Positions 34,389 to 43,832 are shown, counted from the first letter of the stretch. The stretch: DNA of 44,859 nucleotides from Deltaproteobacteria bacterium (GCA_028818775.1 JAPPNE010000089.1:1-44859); one strand, 5' to 3'. The notes: generated by a model not told the origin, from the letters alone. A program made the numbers and translations.

Positions 34389-36635
34389 TCAGGACGCCTC
34401 GCTCGTTCGGACGTCGAGCGGCTCGGCCTGCGCGGCCGCGGGCAACTCGATGATGAAGCGCGTGCCGCGGGGCTGGTTCTGGCGCACGCGAATATATCCC
34501 CGGTGGTCGGCCACGATGGTGCCGACGATGGAAAGCCCCAGTCCGGTGCCGTCCTCCTTGGTCGAATAGTACGGCTCGAAGATCCGCCCCCGGTCCTCCC
34601 GGGCGATGCCCTCGCCCTCGTCCGCCACCTCCAGCCGCACCATGCCGAAGGCTTCGTCGTAGCGCGTGGCGATCTCGATGCGTCCGCCGCCGTTCAGGGA
34701 CGCCACCGCATTGTCCAGCAGGTTGAACAACGCGCGCTTGATCTGCTCGCGGTCCAGCTCCACCAGCGGAACGGAATCCTGCTCCGAGAAATCGAACTCG
34801 ACTTCCCGGTGACCTTCCTTGACAAGGAACAGCGCTTCCCGCACCACGTCGTTCAAGTCATCGGGGGCAAGCTTCGCCGTGGGCAGCCGCGCGAAGTTCG
34901 AGAACTCGTTCACCAGCGTCTTGAGCTCCTCCACCTGCCGGATGATGGTGGACGTACACTTGTCGAGCACGGCGCCGTCACCGTCCAGGACGTTCTCGTA
35001 GCGCTTGCGCAGGCGCTGCGCCGAGAGCTGGATCGGCGTCAGAGGGTTCTTGATCTCGTGGGCGATGCGGCGCGCCACCTCGCGCCACGCCTCCACCCGC
35101 TGCACGCTCTGGATCTCGGTGAGGTTCTCGATGAAGACCATGATGCCGAGCGTGTTGCCGTCGTCGTCCCGGAGGCTGGCGGCCGCGGTCATGAGAGTCA
35201 GGGGTCCGTCGCGGCCCACGATGCGTATATCGCGTTCCACGCCGGCGCTGCCCTTGACCTGTTGGATGACGTCGAGCAACGGCCACAGGTTCGGGGCCTG
35301 AAGCGCCTCCTCGTAAGGCCGGCGGAGCACGTCCTCGGCCGCGATGTCCAGCATCAGCTCCGCGGCCTTGTTGACGATGGTCACCTTTCCGGACCGGTCC
35401 ACCGAGATCACACCGGCGGTGATGTTGGCGAGCAGCGTCTCCATGTATTGCCGGCGCTGATCCAGTTCGGACTGGGTGTGCTTGAGGTCCTCGGTCATCT
35501 GGTTGAACGAAGACACCAGGGTGCCGATCTCGTCGTCGCCGCCGCTCTCGATACGGTAGTCCAGGTTGCCGTGGGCCACTTCGTGCGTGCCCTCGGCCAA
35601 CTGCTGGATCGGCACCGTGATCCCCTTGGCCAGCGCAAAGCCGAACCACGAGGCCGCGAAGATCATGACCAGCGTGATGAGCAGCAGCGTCAGCATGTAC
35701 GCGTTCTTCACCGGCTTGTTGAGGATGGCCATGTGCTTGTACTCTTCGTACGACCGCGAGATCGCCTGCGCCTTCTTGCTGACGCTCGCGGGCACGAAGT
35801 AGTCCACCACCACCGCGCCGATGATCCGGCGGCCCTCGCCGTAGACCGGCACCGCGCCGCGCAGCACGTCGCCGTCGCCCAGCCCCTCGCTGCGCGTCAC
35901 CTCGAGGCCGCGCAACGCGCTGTCGAGAAAATCCGCCCGGGGCCGCACCGTCACTCCGGTGGGCACCTGGTCGTTGAACGCCTTCACCAGGGCCGTCCCG
36001 TCCGGCTTGTAGACCTCCACCGTGCCGAGGTTGTATTCCCGCTGCTTCTCCTCCACCAGGCGCTTCAGACCGTCGAGGTTCTTCGACTCGAAGAGCTTCA
36101 CGTCGCCGATGCGGTGGCTGAGCTGGCGCGCGAAGAAAAGCGCGTTGTCGGCGGAGTTCTGGTAGTAGGTGGAGCTGATGTCGAGGGAGCCCCTGAGCGC
36201 GTTGACCACCTGGGCGTCGAACCATTTGTCCACCGACCGGGTCACCAGGCTTCCGGCGGTCAGGAACAGCAGCACGGTGGGCACCAGCGAGAGGCCGATG
36301 AAAGCGAACACCAGGCGGGCCTGGAGGCGGGAGCCCAGGATGCGCCGGCGCCTGTCCAGCACCAGCTTCAGGAGGTTCCGCACCACCAGGAACACCAGCA
36401 GCGCCAGCAGGATGATGTTGAGGTTGACCAGCAGGAAGAACGCGATGTTGCTGACGAGGGTGTAGTCCGCGGAAACGTCCGGAAGGATATCCTCGAAGAA
36501 CGCGAACAGGAGGATCAACAGGGAACTGATGAGGATCAGCCACCCTTCGCGCCGGCGCCGCCTGCGTTCCGCGGATTGCAGCGCCCGCGCGTGCTCTTCC
36601 TCGGCCTTGGCTGTGCTGCTCATTGGAGCGGCCAT
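34389..36635 (-). CDS. ntrY: NtrY-like membrane sensor histidine kinase
   Basis: 748 residues from the ATG at 36635 with GGAGGA seven bases upstream. Four membrane spans are seen at about 32-52, 59-89, 108-130 and 312-334, with a periplasmic sensor region between spans three and four. A HAMP domain (335-386), a PAS domain (394-504), the dimerisation helix with phospho-His526 (RRIAHEIKNPLTPIQ) and a complete ATPase domain (N-box Asn642, DEGEGI near 672, GTGLGL near 696) follow. This is the layout of NtrY, whose usual partner NtrX is a sigma-54 activator. Here the next gene carries an NtrX-like receiver on LpxC instead. The signal it senses is unknown. The basic N-terminus (SAERRRRRRE) is cytoplasmic. 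Confidence 0.95.
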   Translation of the reverse strand: MAAPMSSTAKAEEEHARALQSAERRRRRREGWLILISSLLILLFAFFEDILPDVSADYTLVSNIAFFLLVNLNIILLALLVFLVVRNLLKLVLDRRRRILGSRLQARLVFAFIGLSLVPTVLLFLTAGSLVTRSVDKWFDAQVVNALRGSLDISSTYYQNSADNALFFARQLSHRIGDVKLFESKNLDGLKRLVEEKQREYNLGTVEVYKPDGTALVKAFNDQVPTGVTVRPRADFLDSALRGLEVTRSEGLGDGDVLRGAVPVYGEGRRIIGAVVVDYFVPASVSKKAQAISRSYEEYKHMAILNKPVKNAYMLTLLLITLVMIFAASWFGFALAKGITVPIQQLAEGTHEVAHGNLDYRIESGGDDEIGTLVSSFNQMTEDLKHTQSELDQRRQYMETLLANITAGVISVDRSGKVTIVNKAAELMLDIAAEDVLRRPYEEALQAPNLWPLLDVIQQVKGSAGVERDIRIVGRDGPLTLMTAAASLRDDDGNTLGIMVFIENLTEIQSVQRVEAWREVARRIAHEIKNPLTPIQLSAQRLRKRYENVLDGDGAVLDKCTSTIIRQVEELKTLVNEFSNFARLPTAKLAPDDLNDVVREALFLVKEGHREVEFDFSEQDSVPLVELDREQIKRALFNLLDNAVASLNGGGRIEIATRYDEAFGMVRLEVADEGEGIAREDRGRIFEPYYSTKEDGTGLGLSIVGTIVADHRGYIRVRQNQPRGTRFIIELPAAAQAEPLDVRTSEAS

Positions 36636-36760
36636 ACCGGCTTCCTCCGGCACGGAATACGAATGCACGGAATCACACTAACGTTTCCACCGGCAAAGCA
36701 CAAAGGAAATGACCGTCCTGGAAAGACCCGGCTCGTGAGGGGAAGCGCCTCGCGCGACGC

Positions 36761-37798
36761 CTACAGCAAACGCTTCTGCCGCTTCTCCCGGTCCACGCGG
36801 GACGCCGACTGCGACCGTCCCAGGTGCCGGTAGGCCACCGGCGTGGCCACCCGGCCCTGCGGTCTCCGCTCCAGGAAACCCGCCTGGATGAGGTAGGGCT
36901 CGTAGGCATCCTCGACGGTGCCGCGCTCCTCGCCGATGGCGGCGGCGAGGGTATCCAGACCCACCGGACCACCGTCGAACTTGTCGATGATGGTGGCGAG
37001 GATCAGCGTGTCCATCTTGTCGCACCCCTGCTCATCCACCTCCAGCATCTCCAGCGCGCGGCACGCCACCGGCCGGGTGACCCTGCCCTCGCCGTGGACC
37101 TCCGCGTAGTCCCGCACCCGGCGCAGCAGCCGGTTGGCGATGCGCGGCGTGCCGCGGGAGCGGCGCGCGATCTCCATGAAGCCGGCGTCGTCGCCGCCCA
37201 CGCCCAGGAGCGCCGCCGAGCGGGCGAGCAACCGGGCCAGCACCTCCGGCTCGTAGAAGTCGAGACGGAACACCGCGCCGAAGCGGTTGCGCAACGCCGG
37301 GGTCAAGAGGCCGGAACGGGTGGTGGCGCCGACGAGGGTGAAGCGCTTGAGATCGAGCTTGATGGACTTGGCGCCGGGACCCTGACCGATCATCACGTCC
37401 ACCTGGAAGTCTTCCATGGCCGGGTAGAGCACCTCCTCCACCACGTGGTTGAGGCGATGGATCTCGTCGATGAAGAGGATGTCGCCCGCGTCCAGGTTGG
37501 TGAGGAGCGCGGCGAGGTCGCCGGGGCGCTCGATCACCGGACCCGAGGTGGGGCGGATGTCCACCCCCATCTCGTGCGAGATGAGGTGCGCCAGGGAGGT
37601 CTTGCCGAGCCCGGGAGGGCCGTGGAACAGCAGGTGGTCGAGGACGTCACCGCGCCGCTTGGCCGCGGTGATGGCGACGGCGAGGTTGGCCTTGACCTTG
37701 TCCTGACCGACGTATTCGCTGAAGCGCCGCGGCCGCAGGCTCGAGTCGTAGACGACGTCCTCTTCCGTGCCCGTGGGCGAGATGGTCCTGTTTTCCAT
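36761..37798 (-). CDS. ruvB: Holliday junction helicase RuvB
   Basis: 345 residues. AAA+ motifs are Walker [16 protein letters not shown], Walker [13 protein letters not shown], sensor 1 region [20 protein letters not shown] with the arginine finger, and the C-terminal winged helix ([17 protein letters not shown]). RuvB hexamers drive branch migration with RuvA. It follows ruvA by 36 bases; the order ruvC-ruvA-ruvB on the minus strand is conserved. A 20-residue basic tail ([17 protein letters not shown]) follows the last domain. No LexA-type operator was noticed. Confidence 0.98.
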   Translation of the reverse strand: MENRTISPTGTEEDVVYDSSLRPRRFSEYVGQDKVKANLAVAITAAKRRGDVLDHLLFHGPPGLGKTSLAHLISHEMGVDIRPTSGPVIERPGDLAALLTNLDAGDILFIDEIHRLNHVVEEVLYPAMEDFQVDVMIGQGPGAKSIKLDLKRFTLVGATTRSGLLTPALRNRFGAVFRLDFYEPEVLARLLARSAALLGVGGDDAGFMEIARRSRGTPRIANRLLRRVRDYAEVHGEGRVTRPVACRALEMLEVDEQGCDKMDTLILATIIDKFDGGPVGLDTLAAAIGEERGTVEDAYEPYLIQAGFLERRPQGRVATPVAYRHLGRSQSASRVDREKRQKRLL

Positions 37799-37834
37799 GA
37801 AGGCGTTTCAGCGCGCGGCCGGCCGGTACGTACG

Positions 37835-38422
37835 CTAAAGGCTGAGCTGGCGCAGGGCTTCCTTGAGCACGGTCTCCAGATCGGCGGTACCCTGGTCCAG
37901 CAACCGCCGCACCACCCGCTCCGCATCCGCGCGGCGGTAACCCAGGTTCACCAGCGCCGACACCGCGTCGCCGCGGACTCCCGGATCCACCGTGGCCGAC
38001 TCCGGAGCGCTTTCCGGCAACCCCGCTACTTTATCACGCAGTTCCACGACCATGCGATCCGCCATGCGCTTGCCGATCCCGGGGATCGACACCAGGCGGG
38101 CGACGTCGCCGTCCCGCAGGGCGGCCAGCAGCTCACCCGCGGCCAGGCCCGACAGGATGTTGAGCGCCAGCCGCGGGCCGATGCCCGACACCCCGGTGAG
38201 CAGCGTGAACGCCTGCTTCTCCGCCGGATCGAAGAAGCCGAACAACTGGATGGCGTCTTCCCGGACGTGTGTGTAGACGAGCAGGCTCACCGGCTCTCCC
38301 ACCTCCGGCAGCCGGTAGAACACGCTCAATGCCGTGTAGAGCTGGTAGCCGACGCCGCCGACGTCGACGATGACCTCGCCCGGCGCCTTGTGGTCCAGTG
38401 TGCCGCGAACCTTGGCGATCAC
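37835..38422 (-). CDS. ruvA: Holliday junction DNA-binding protein RuvA
   Basis: 195 residues. Domain I (MIAKVRGTLDHKAPGEVIVDVGGVGYQLY), the helix-hairpin-helix region with LLTGVSGIGPRLALNILSG and LVSIPGIGKRMADRMVVELRDK, and domain III (AVSALVNLGYRRADAERVVRRLL) that contacts RuvB are all present. It binds the four-way junction and recruits RuvB. It starts 9 bases after the ruvC stop. Standard length and sequence. Confidence 0.97.
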   Translation of the reverse strand: MIAKVRGTLDHKAPGEVIVDVGGVGYQLYTALSVFYRLPEVGEPVSLLVYTHVREDAIQLFGFFDPAEKQAFTLLTGVSGIGPRLALNILSGLAAGELLAALRDGDVARLVSIPGIGKRMADRMVVELRDKVAGLPESAPESATVDPGVRGDAVSALVNLGYRRADAERVVRRLLDQGTADLETVLKEALRQLSL

Positions 38423-38431
38423 ATCCGACCC

Positions 38432-39028
38432 TCACCCCTTGCCGCCGGGCAGGGCCTCCACCGGCCACCGCAGTCCGCGCGAGCTTCTTCCCCTCCGACC
38501 CGTTGCGGCGGCACTGGTGCGGAACGCGCACAGATGGCCGTGGCATATGGCCGCCGCCAGCGCGTCGGCGGCATCCTCCTGCGGTTCGGCGGAGAGTTCC
38601 AGGAGCGCGGCGACCATCTGCTGTATCTGTGCCTTGCTCGCGTGCCCGTAGCCCGTCACCGCCTTCTTGACCTGCACCGAGTTGTACTCGGCCACCGGCA
38701 CGCCGCCTTCCGCGGCGGCCAGCAGCGCCACGCCGCGCACCTGGCCGAGCTTCAACGCGCTCTGGACGTTGCGCGCGAGAAAGACCTTCTCCAGGCTGAC
38801 GTGGGTGGGCTGGTGCTCCCGGACGACGCGGGTCAGCTCGGTGAAGATGCGTTGGAGGCGACGGTCCTGCGACAGGGTCGCGGCGGCTCGCACGGTCCCG
38901 TGGGCGACATGCCGGAGCCGGCTTCCGTCGACGCGGATGACGCCCCAGCCGGTCTTAATGGTTCCGGGGTCTATGCCCAGGATCGTTTCGATAGGACCTT
39001 CTCCGATCCCGCCGGCATCAACCGGCAT
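38432..39028 (-). CDS. ruvC: Crossover junction endonuclease RuvC
   Basis: 198 residues from the ATG at 39028, which overlaps the end of yebC by 11 bases. The catalytic acids are in [15 protein letters not shown] (Asp), VSLEKVF (Glu) and [13 protein letters not shown] (Asp pair), the RNase H-like set. Residues [13 protein letters not shown] are also conserved. It cleaves Holliday junctions symmetrically as a dimer. A basic, Arg- and Gly-rich tail of about 35 residues follows the family core. The open frame upstream of the chosen start is antisense-like filler. Confidence 0.96.
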   Translation of the reverse strand: MPVDAGGIGEGPIETILGIDPGTIKTGWGVIRVDGSRLRHVAHGTVRAAATLSQDRRLQRIFTELTRVVREHQPTHVSLEKVFLARNVQSALKLGQVRGVALLAAAEGGVPVAEYNSVQVKKAVTGYGHASKAQIQQMVAALLELSAEPQEDAADALAAAICHGHLCAFRTSAAATGRRGRSSRGLRWPVEALPGGKG

Positions 39029-39764
39029 TCTCGAGCATCTCGTCCGGTATGTCGAAGTTCGCCGCGACGCTCTGGACGTCGTCGTGGTCCTCGAGCTCCT
39101 CGGTGAGGCTGAGGGTGCGCTCCGCCTCCTTCTCACCGAGGGTCGTGGTGTTCTTGGGGATCATGGTGACTTCGGCCGAGATCACCGCGATCTTGGCGTT
39201 GTCGAGGCTTTCCCGGACCGCGTTGAAGTCCTCGGGCGCGGTGACGATCTCGTAGACGTTATCGCTCTCGGTGACGTCCTCGGCGCCGGCCTCGAGAGTC
39301 AGTCCGATCAGCTCTTCCTCGTCCACCGCGTCCTTGGACACGACGATGAGCCCCTTGCTGTCGAACATCCATGCGACGCAGCCGGTCTCGCCGAGGCTGC
39401 CGCCGTGCTTGTTGAAAAGGTGCCGGATGTCGGACACCGTGCGCTTGCGGTTGTCCGTCAGCACCTGCACGAGGAAGGCGGCGCCGCCCGGGCCGTAACC
39501 CTCGTAGCTGACCTCCTCGTAGGCCACCCCTTCGAGCTCGCCCGTGCCCTTCTTGATGGCGCGCTCGATGTTGTCGTTGGGCATGCTGTTGTCACGGGCG
39601 GTCTGCACGGCGGTGCGCAGGCGCGGGTTGGCCGCGATATCCCCACCACCCATGCGCGCCGCCGCCGTGATCTCCTTGATGAACTTGGTGAACAGCTTGC
39701 CCCGCTTGGCGTCCTTGGCCGCCTTCTTGTGCTTGATGGTGCTCCATTTGGAATGTCCGGACAT
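39018..39764 (-). CDS. yebC: YebC/PmpR family protein
   Basis: 248 residues from the ATG at 39764 ([27 protein letters not shown]), the invariant family opening. Later motifs are [63 protein letters not shown] and MIPKNTTTL. Family members act as transcription regulators and, from recent work, in translation of difficult proline stretches. The stop overlaps the ruvC start, giving yebC-ruvC-ruvA-ruvB, a common order in Proteobacteria. It is divergent from rlpA across 232 bases. Confidence 0.96.
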   Translation of the reverse strand: MSGHSKWSTIKHKKAAKDAKRGKLFTKFIKEITAAARMGGGDIAANPRLRTAVQTARDNSMPNDNIERAIKKGTGELEGVAYEEVSYEGYGPGGAAFLVQVLTDNRKRTVSDIRHLFNKHGGSLGETGCVAWMFDSKGLIVVSKDAVDEEELIGLTLEAGAEDVTESDNVYEIVTAPEDFNAVRESLDNAKIAVISAEVTMIPKNTTTLGEKEAERTLSLTEELEDHDDVQSVAANFDIPDEMLENAG

Positions 39765-39981
39765 GGCGCGACACTCTCCTCCAGCAGAGTCAGCCGGCAC
39801 CCGACCGCCGGGTCGAGGTTGCCGGAATGCTTGCCGGCCCGTCGACCCCGAACGCGGGCAACGTGCCAGCGAATCAAAAAGTTACCACAACCGGCACCGG
39901 GCCGTAAACGAGCCGGACGAGCGCCCGCCCCCCGTGGAAGCCGTATGAAGGTGCGCCACTTTCATGAAACCGGCATTCCGG

Positions 39982-39987
39982 TATAAT
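39982..39987 (+). promoter_or_regulatory. Perfect -10 box (TATAAT) just before rlpA
   Basis: A consensus TATAAT lies 10 bases upstream of the ATG at 39997. The only -35 candidate at suitable spacing (TTTCAT, 39960-39965) is weak. Transcription from it would begin within a few bases of that ATG, giving a very short or no leader. It also lies inside the longer frame that starts at 39964, which argues for the 39997 start. Confidence 0.45.
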
Positions 39988-39996
39988 CGGAAAGCG

Positions 39997-40737
39997 ATGG
40001 TTCCCACACTCCGTTGGCGCCCGCACGGCCGCGTTTGGCCCTGGGCCATCGCAACACTCGTGGCGCTTTCCGCGTGCGCGCCCTCGAAACCGGACCCCGC
40101 GAAGCACGATCCGTCGCCCGGCGTGTCGGTGTCGCCGGACACTCCCCGCGTCCCCACGCCTCCCGCGGTGGCGCTCTCGCAGGAAGGCATCGCCTCGTGG
40201 TACGGCCCCGGCTTCCACGGGAAGAAGACCACCAGCGGCACCGTCTACGACCAGCACGGCATGACCGCCGCGCACCAGACCCTGCCGCTGGGTTCCAGCG
40301 TGGAAGTCACCAATCTCACCAACGGCAAGTCCGTGACCGTGCTGATCAACGACCGCGGCCCGTTCGTGAAGAACCGGGTGATCGACCTCTCCTACGCCGC
40401 CGCCCGCGCGGTGGACATGATCCGGCCGGGAACGGCGCCGGTGCGCGTGGACGTCGTGGATACCGGCGGATACCCGCTGACGGCCATCCCCGAGCGTCTG
40501 GACTACACCTTGCAGGTCGGAGCGTTCTCGGACCTGGACAAGGCCCGTGAACTGAAGGCCCGCCTCGAGAGCCGGCACGACAGGCCGGTAGTGATAGAGT
40601 CCCATGAAGGCTACTATCGGGTCCGCCTCGGAACCTTCAGCGGCGAGGCCGCGGCACGGGAGTACGGCGCCCGCCTGTCTCAAGAAGGGTTGCCCGTGGT
40701 GCTCGTGGAGGTGTGGCCGCCGGCGGCGGGGTGGTGA
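39997..40737 (+). CDS. rlpA: RlpA-like septal ring lytic transglycosylase with SPOR domain
   Basis: 246 residues from the ATG at 39997 (an upstream ATG at 39964 is less likely). A lipoprotein signal ends LVALSAC with the lipidated Cys at 27, then a Pro-rich linker. The double-psi beta-barrel (GIASWYGPGFHGKKTTSG, YDQHGMTAAHQTLPLGS, INDRGPFVKNRVIDLSYAAA) contains the conserved Asp of the active site. The C-terminal 75 residues form a SPOR domain (YTLQVGAFSDLDKARELKARL) that binds denuded glycan at the septum. It cleaves naked peptidoglycan strands during separation of daughter cells. It is divergent from yebC and convergent with the hydrolase gene at 40866. Confidence 0.93.
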   Translation: MVPTLRWRPHGRVWPWAIATLVALSACAPSKPDPAKHDPSPGVSVSPDTPRVPTPPAVALSQEGIASWYGPGFHGKKTTSGTVYDQHGMTAAHQTLPLGSSVEVTNLTNGKSVTVLINDRGPFVKNRVIDLSYAAARAVDMIRPGTAPVRVDVVDTGGYPLTAIPERLDYTLQVGAFSDLDKARELKARLESRHDRPVVIESHEGYYRVRLGTFSGEAAAREYGARLSQEGLPVVLVEVWPPAAGW

Positions 40738-40833
40738 CGCCGATGATCGAAGCGGTGAAGACGCAGCGTCAGACCGCTTCCCCTGCCCTCGCAGAGCAAT
40801 TCGTCCATCGGTAACCCCGTGGGGATGGTTGCA

Positions 40834-40859
40834 AATCAGGCACCATGGTGCCCGATTTA
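40834..40859. terminator. Bidirectional hairpin between rlpA and the hydrolase gene
   Basis: AAATCAGGCACC and GGTGCCCGATTT style arms form a 26-base near-perfect palindrome (one mismatched pair) with A- and T-runs at its two ends, lying between two convergent genes (stops at 40737 and 40866). This symmetry lets it end transcription from both sides. A second small hairpin (CCCCGTGGGG, 40816-40825) is just before it. Confidence 0.55.
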
Positions 40860-40865
40860 CAAGGT

Positions 40866-41690
40866 TCAAGCGGAGGGAGAGCCTGTCAGGAGGTACCGGT
40901 CGCCTTCCCGATACACCCGCTCCTCGACCATGAGCTTCAAGAGGTGGGCCTCGACGGACGAGCGGGCCACGCGCATCAGGGCCTGGGGGTAGTCCACGTA
41001 GATGACCGCCACCAGTTCGGCGATGGAATGGCGGCCTTCACGGAGCCCCTGGAGGATCTGCTCCTCGCGCATCAGCCGGTGGTCGATGTACTCCCGGATC
41101 TTGGCCATGGGCTCGGTGACGAACGGGCCGTGCCCGGGAAGCAGCAGGCGGATGTCCAGCGAGAGGAGCTTCTCGAGGGACTCCATGTAGTGGACCATGT
41201 TCCCTTCGCCGGCCGGCACCACCGTGGTGCCCTTGCCGAGGATGTGGTCTCCGGAGAAGAGGATCTTCTTTTCGCGTTCGTAGAAGCAGCAATGCCCGGC
41301 CTCGTGTCCCGGCGTGAACACCACCTCCAACTCGCCACCGTCATAGGGGATGCGGTCGCCTTCGTCGTAGGTGAAGTCCTCGCCGCCCAGATGGCCCGCG
41401 CGCACCCGTGAAATTCCCACTTCGGCGCCCGTGCGCTCCTTGAGCGCCAGCGCGCCGCCGCAGTGGTCCATGTGGATGTGGGTCAGCAGGATGCGGGTGA
41501 TGCGGCTCCCGCCCAGCGCCTCCATCTCGGCCAGCAGCCCGTCGATGTTCTCGTCCGAACCCAGGGCCACGTCGATGACCGTAATGTCCCGTTCGCCCAG
41601 GAGGTACTGGTTCGTCCCCCGAAGCGTCATGTAGCCGGGATTGGTGGCGGTGAGGCAGCGGATGTTGTCGGCGTTCTCTACCTTGGGCAT
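40866..41690 (-). CDS. MBL-fold metallo-hydrolase
   Basis: 274 residues. The metallo-beta-lactamase motif HIHMDHCGGALAL is near residue 72, with further metal His in TPGHEAGHCCFY and LLPGHGPFV and the Asp of FSGDHILGKGT, so two metals can bind. The C-terminal 70 residues contain a winged-helix-like tail (LLKLMVEERVYREGDRYLL), as in the LACTB2 / glyoxalase II-like branch. Likely reactions are thioester or phosphodiester hydrolysis; the closest known relatives hydrolyse RNA or acyl-CoA. It follows the CitE-like gene by about 90 bases on the same strand and may belong to its unit. Confidence 0.9.
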   Translation of the reverse strand: MPKVENADNIRCLTATNPGYMTLRGTNQYLLGERDITVIDVALGSDENIDGLLAEMEALGGSRITRILLTHIHMDHCGGALALKERTGAEVGISRVRAGHLGGEDFTYDEGDRIPYDGGELEVVFTPGHEAGHCCFYEREKKILFSGDHILGKGTTVVPAGEGNMVHYMESLEKLLSLDIRLLLPGHGPFVTEPMAKIREYIDHRLMREEQILQGLREGRHSIAELVAVIYVDYPQALMRVARSSVEAHLLKLMVEERVYREGDRYLLTGSPSA

Positions 41691-41780
41691 GGGCTGGTGC
41701 GCTCCTCAGTTTGGGGCCATGACGGATACTGAACCCACGCCTGGACCCGATCCGATATCACGTGCTCGCCCCCCGCCCGG

Positions 41781-42653
41781 TTATACGCTGCCCAGGGCCT
41801 CGGCCAACTCCAGGGTCCGGCGCGCGCGCTCGATGATGGGCCGGTCTATGAGTTGGCCGCCGAAGGCCACCGAGCCGTCGCCGCGGGCGGCGGCCTCCTC
41901 GTAAGCCTCGATGACCTTGCGGGCGTAGTCGATCTCCTCGGGACCGGGGCTGAAGGCCGCGTTGATGGGCGCGATCTGGGCCGGATGGATGGATGACATG
42001 CCGGTGAAGCCCAGGCGCCGCGACTGCAGCGCGAACCGCGCCAAGCCGTCCGGATCCTGGAGATCCACCCAGACTCCGTCCACCGCCTGGACGTGAGCCG
42101 AAGCCGCGGCCACCACCATGGCCGAGCGCGCGTAGAGCAACTCCTGGGCCTCGCCTTCCCGCGAGGTGGGGAGCCCCAGTTCCCGACCGAAGTCCTCCGC
42201 GCCGAACATGAGCCCGACGACGCGCGGCGAGCAACCGGCTATAGCCGGCGCGGCAAGGAGTCCTCTGGGGCTCTCGATGGCTACCAGCATCTTCACCGTC
42301 GTGCCCGTGGACGCCTCGTGCTCCGCCACCAACGACTCCACGGTGGCGATCTCTTCGGGCGACTCCACCTTGGGCAGCACCAGCCCGTCCAACCCCGGGC
42401 GCAGCACCGCGGCGAGGTCGTCCTCCATGCGCTGGTGGCCGATGGCGTTGATGCGCACGTAGCGCAGGGGCTGCCCAGGGCTGCGCTCGCGCCCCAGCGC
42501 CTCGCCGATGAGACGCCGGGCCTCGTCCTTCTCCGCCGGCGCCACGCCGTCCTCGATGTCCAGCATGAGCGCGTCGGCGTCCAGCCCCAGCGCCTTGTCG
42601 ATCATTCGTTGCCGGTGGCCCGGCACGAACATCCAGGAACGTTGCAAATCCAT
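41781..42653 (-). CDS. HpcH/HpaI aldolase / CitE-like lyase
   Basis: 290 residues from the ATG at 42653 (a GTG 15 bases upstream is in frame). CitE-like marks are SWMFVPGHRQRMIDKAL at the N-terminus, ADALMLDIEDGVAPAEKDEAR, VRINAIGHQRMEDDL, GLVLPKVESPEEI, the metal-binding Glu in VAIESPRGLL and LMFGAEDFGRELG, with a C-terminal FTGMSSIHPAQI. It probably acts on a CoA thioester of a beta-hydroxy acid such as malyl- or citramalyl-CoA. It lies 15 bases after an acyl-CoA dehydrogenase gene on the same strand, with a MaoC-type hydratase starting nearby on the other strand, a set that fits degradation of a branched or dicarboxylic CoA ester. Confidence 0.92.
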   Translation of the reverse strand: MDLQRSWMFVPGHRQRMIDKALGLDADALMLDIEDGVAPAEKDEARRLIGEALGRERSPGQPLRYVRINAIGHQRMEDDLAAVLRPGLDGLVLPKVESPEEIATVESLVAEHEASTGTTVKMLVAIESPRGLLAAPAIAGCSPRVVGLMFGAEDFGRELGLPTSREGEAQELLYARSAMVVAAASAHVQAVDGVWVDLQDPDGLARFALQSRRLGFTGMSSIHPAQIAPINAAFSPGPEEIDYARKVIEAYEEAAARGDGSVAFGGQLIDRPIIERARRTLELAEALGSV

Positions 42654-42668
42654 GGTCGTTTCTCTCAC

Positions 42669-43832
42669 TCAGTACGACCGCGGCATCCCCAGTACATGCT
42701 GCCCCAGATAGGCCAGCACCAGGTTGTTGCTCACCGGCGCGATGGTCAGCAGCCGGGTCTCGCGGAACTTGCGCTCCACGTCGTAGTCCACCGACAGCCC
42801 GTAGCCGCCGTGGGTGGTGATGCAGGCGTTGGCCGCTTCCCACGCGGCTTCGGAGGCGAGCAGCTTGGCCATGTTGGCCTCGGCGCCGCAACGCTCGCCG
42901 CGGTCGAACTTGGAGGCGGCGTGCCAGCGCACCAAGTCCGCCGCCTCGATGTGCGCGTAGGCCTGGGCGATGGGAAACTGGATTCCCTGGTTGGCGCCGA
43001 TGGGGCGGCCGAACACCTTGCGCTCGCCCGCGTAGCGCGATGCCCGCTCCACGAACCAGCGGCCGTCCCCCACCGCCTCGGCGGCGATTAGCACGCGCTC
43101 CGCGTTCCAGCCGTCGATGATGTAGCGAAAGCCCATGCCTTCCTCGCCGATGAGGTTCTCGGCCGGCACCTCCAGGTCGGAGAAGAAGAGCGCGTTGGTA
43201 TGATGATTGATCATCATGTCCAGGGGCTTTACGTCCAGCGCGTCGCCCGCTTCCCGGATGTCCACGAGGAACGCCGACAGGCCGCGGGTCTTGTCCTCGA
43301 GCTCGTCGTAGGGCGTGGTGCGCGCCAGCAGCAGCATCAGATCCGACTGCAACACCCGCGAAATAAAGATCTTCTGCCCGTTGATCACGTAGCGGTCGCC
43401 CTTGCGCACGGCGGTGGTGCGGATGCGCGTGGTCTCGGAGCCGGAGTCGGGCTCGGTGACCCCGAACGCCTGGAGCCGCAGCTCGCCGCTGGCCACGCCG
43501 GGCAGGTAGCGCCGCTTCTGCTCCTCGCTGCCGTGCCGCAGCACGGTGCCCATGGTGTACATCTGCGCGTGGCACGCGGTGGCGTTGCCGCCCCAGCGGT
43601 TGATCTCCTCCAGGATGATGCTCGCCTCGGTGATGCCGAGTCCGATGCCGCCGTACTCCTCCGGGATCAACGCCGCCAGCCAGCCCAGCTCCGTGAGCTT
43701 GCTCACGAACGCCTCCGGATACTCGCCCTTGGCGTCCACCGCCCGCCAATAGGGGTCGGAAAAGTCCTGGCAAACCTTGCGGATCTCCTCCCGGAGCTGC
43801 ACCTGGTCCTCGGTGAGGGTGAAATCCATCAT
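42669..43832 (-). CDS. Acyl-CoA dehydrogenase
   Basis: 387 residues, normal length. It starts MMDFTLTEDQVQLREEIRKVC; the second Met is an alternative start three bases on. Conserved regions are LRLQAFGVTEPDSGSETTRIRTTA (FAD and substrate binding), DRYVINGQKIFISRVLQSD, the FAD-binding helix RKVFGRPIGANQGIQFPIAQAY and the C-terminal ITTHGGYGLSVDYDVERKFRETRLL. The flavoprotein oxidises an acyl-CoA to the enoyl-CoA. No ribosome site is obvious. It precedes the CitE-like lyase by 15 bases, and the divergent DUF3047 gene begins 34 bases away. Confidence 0.95.
   Translation of the reverse strand: MMDFTLTEDQVQLREEIRKVCQDFSDPYWRAVDAKGEYPEAFVSKLTELGWLAALIPEEYGGIGLGITEASIILEEINRWGGNATACHAQMYTMGTVLRHGSEEQKRRYLPGVASGELRLQAFGVTEPDSGSETTRIRTTAVRKGDRYVINGQKIFISRVLQSDLMLLLARTTPYDELEDKTRGLSAFLVDIREAGDALDVKPLDMMINHHTNALFFSDLEVPAENLIGEEGMGFRYIIDGWNAERVLIAAEAVGDGRWFVERASRYAGERKVFGRPIGANQGIQFPIAQAYAHIEAADLVRWHAASKFDRGERCGAEANMAKLLASEAAWEAANACITTHGGYGLSVDYDVERKFRETRLLTIAPVSNNLVLAYLGQHVLGMPRSY

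Noticed and set aside
34503..36833. Open frame of about 776 codons opposite the NtrY-like kinase
   Set aside because: Composition is typical of an antisense shadow and the opposite strand encodes a fully conserved histidine kinase.
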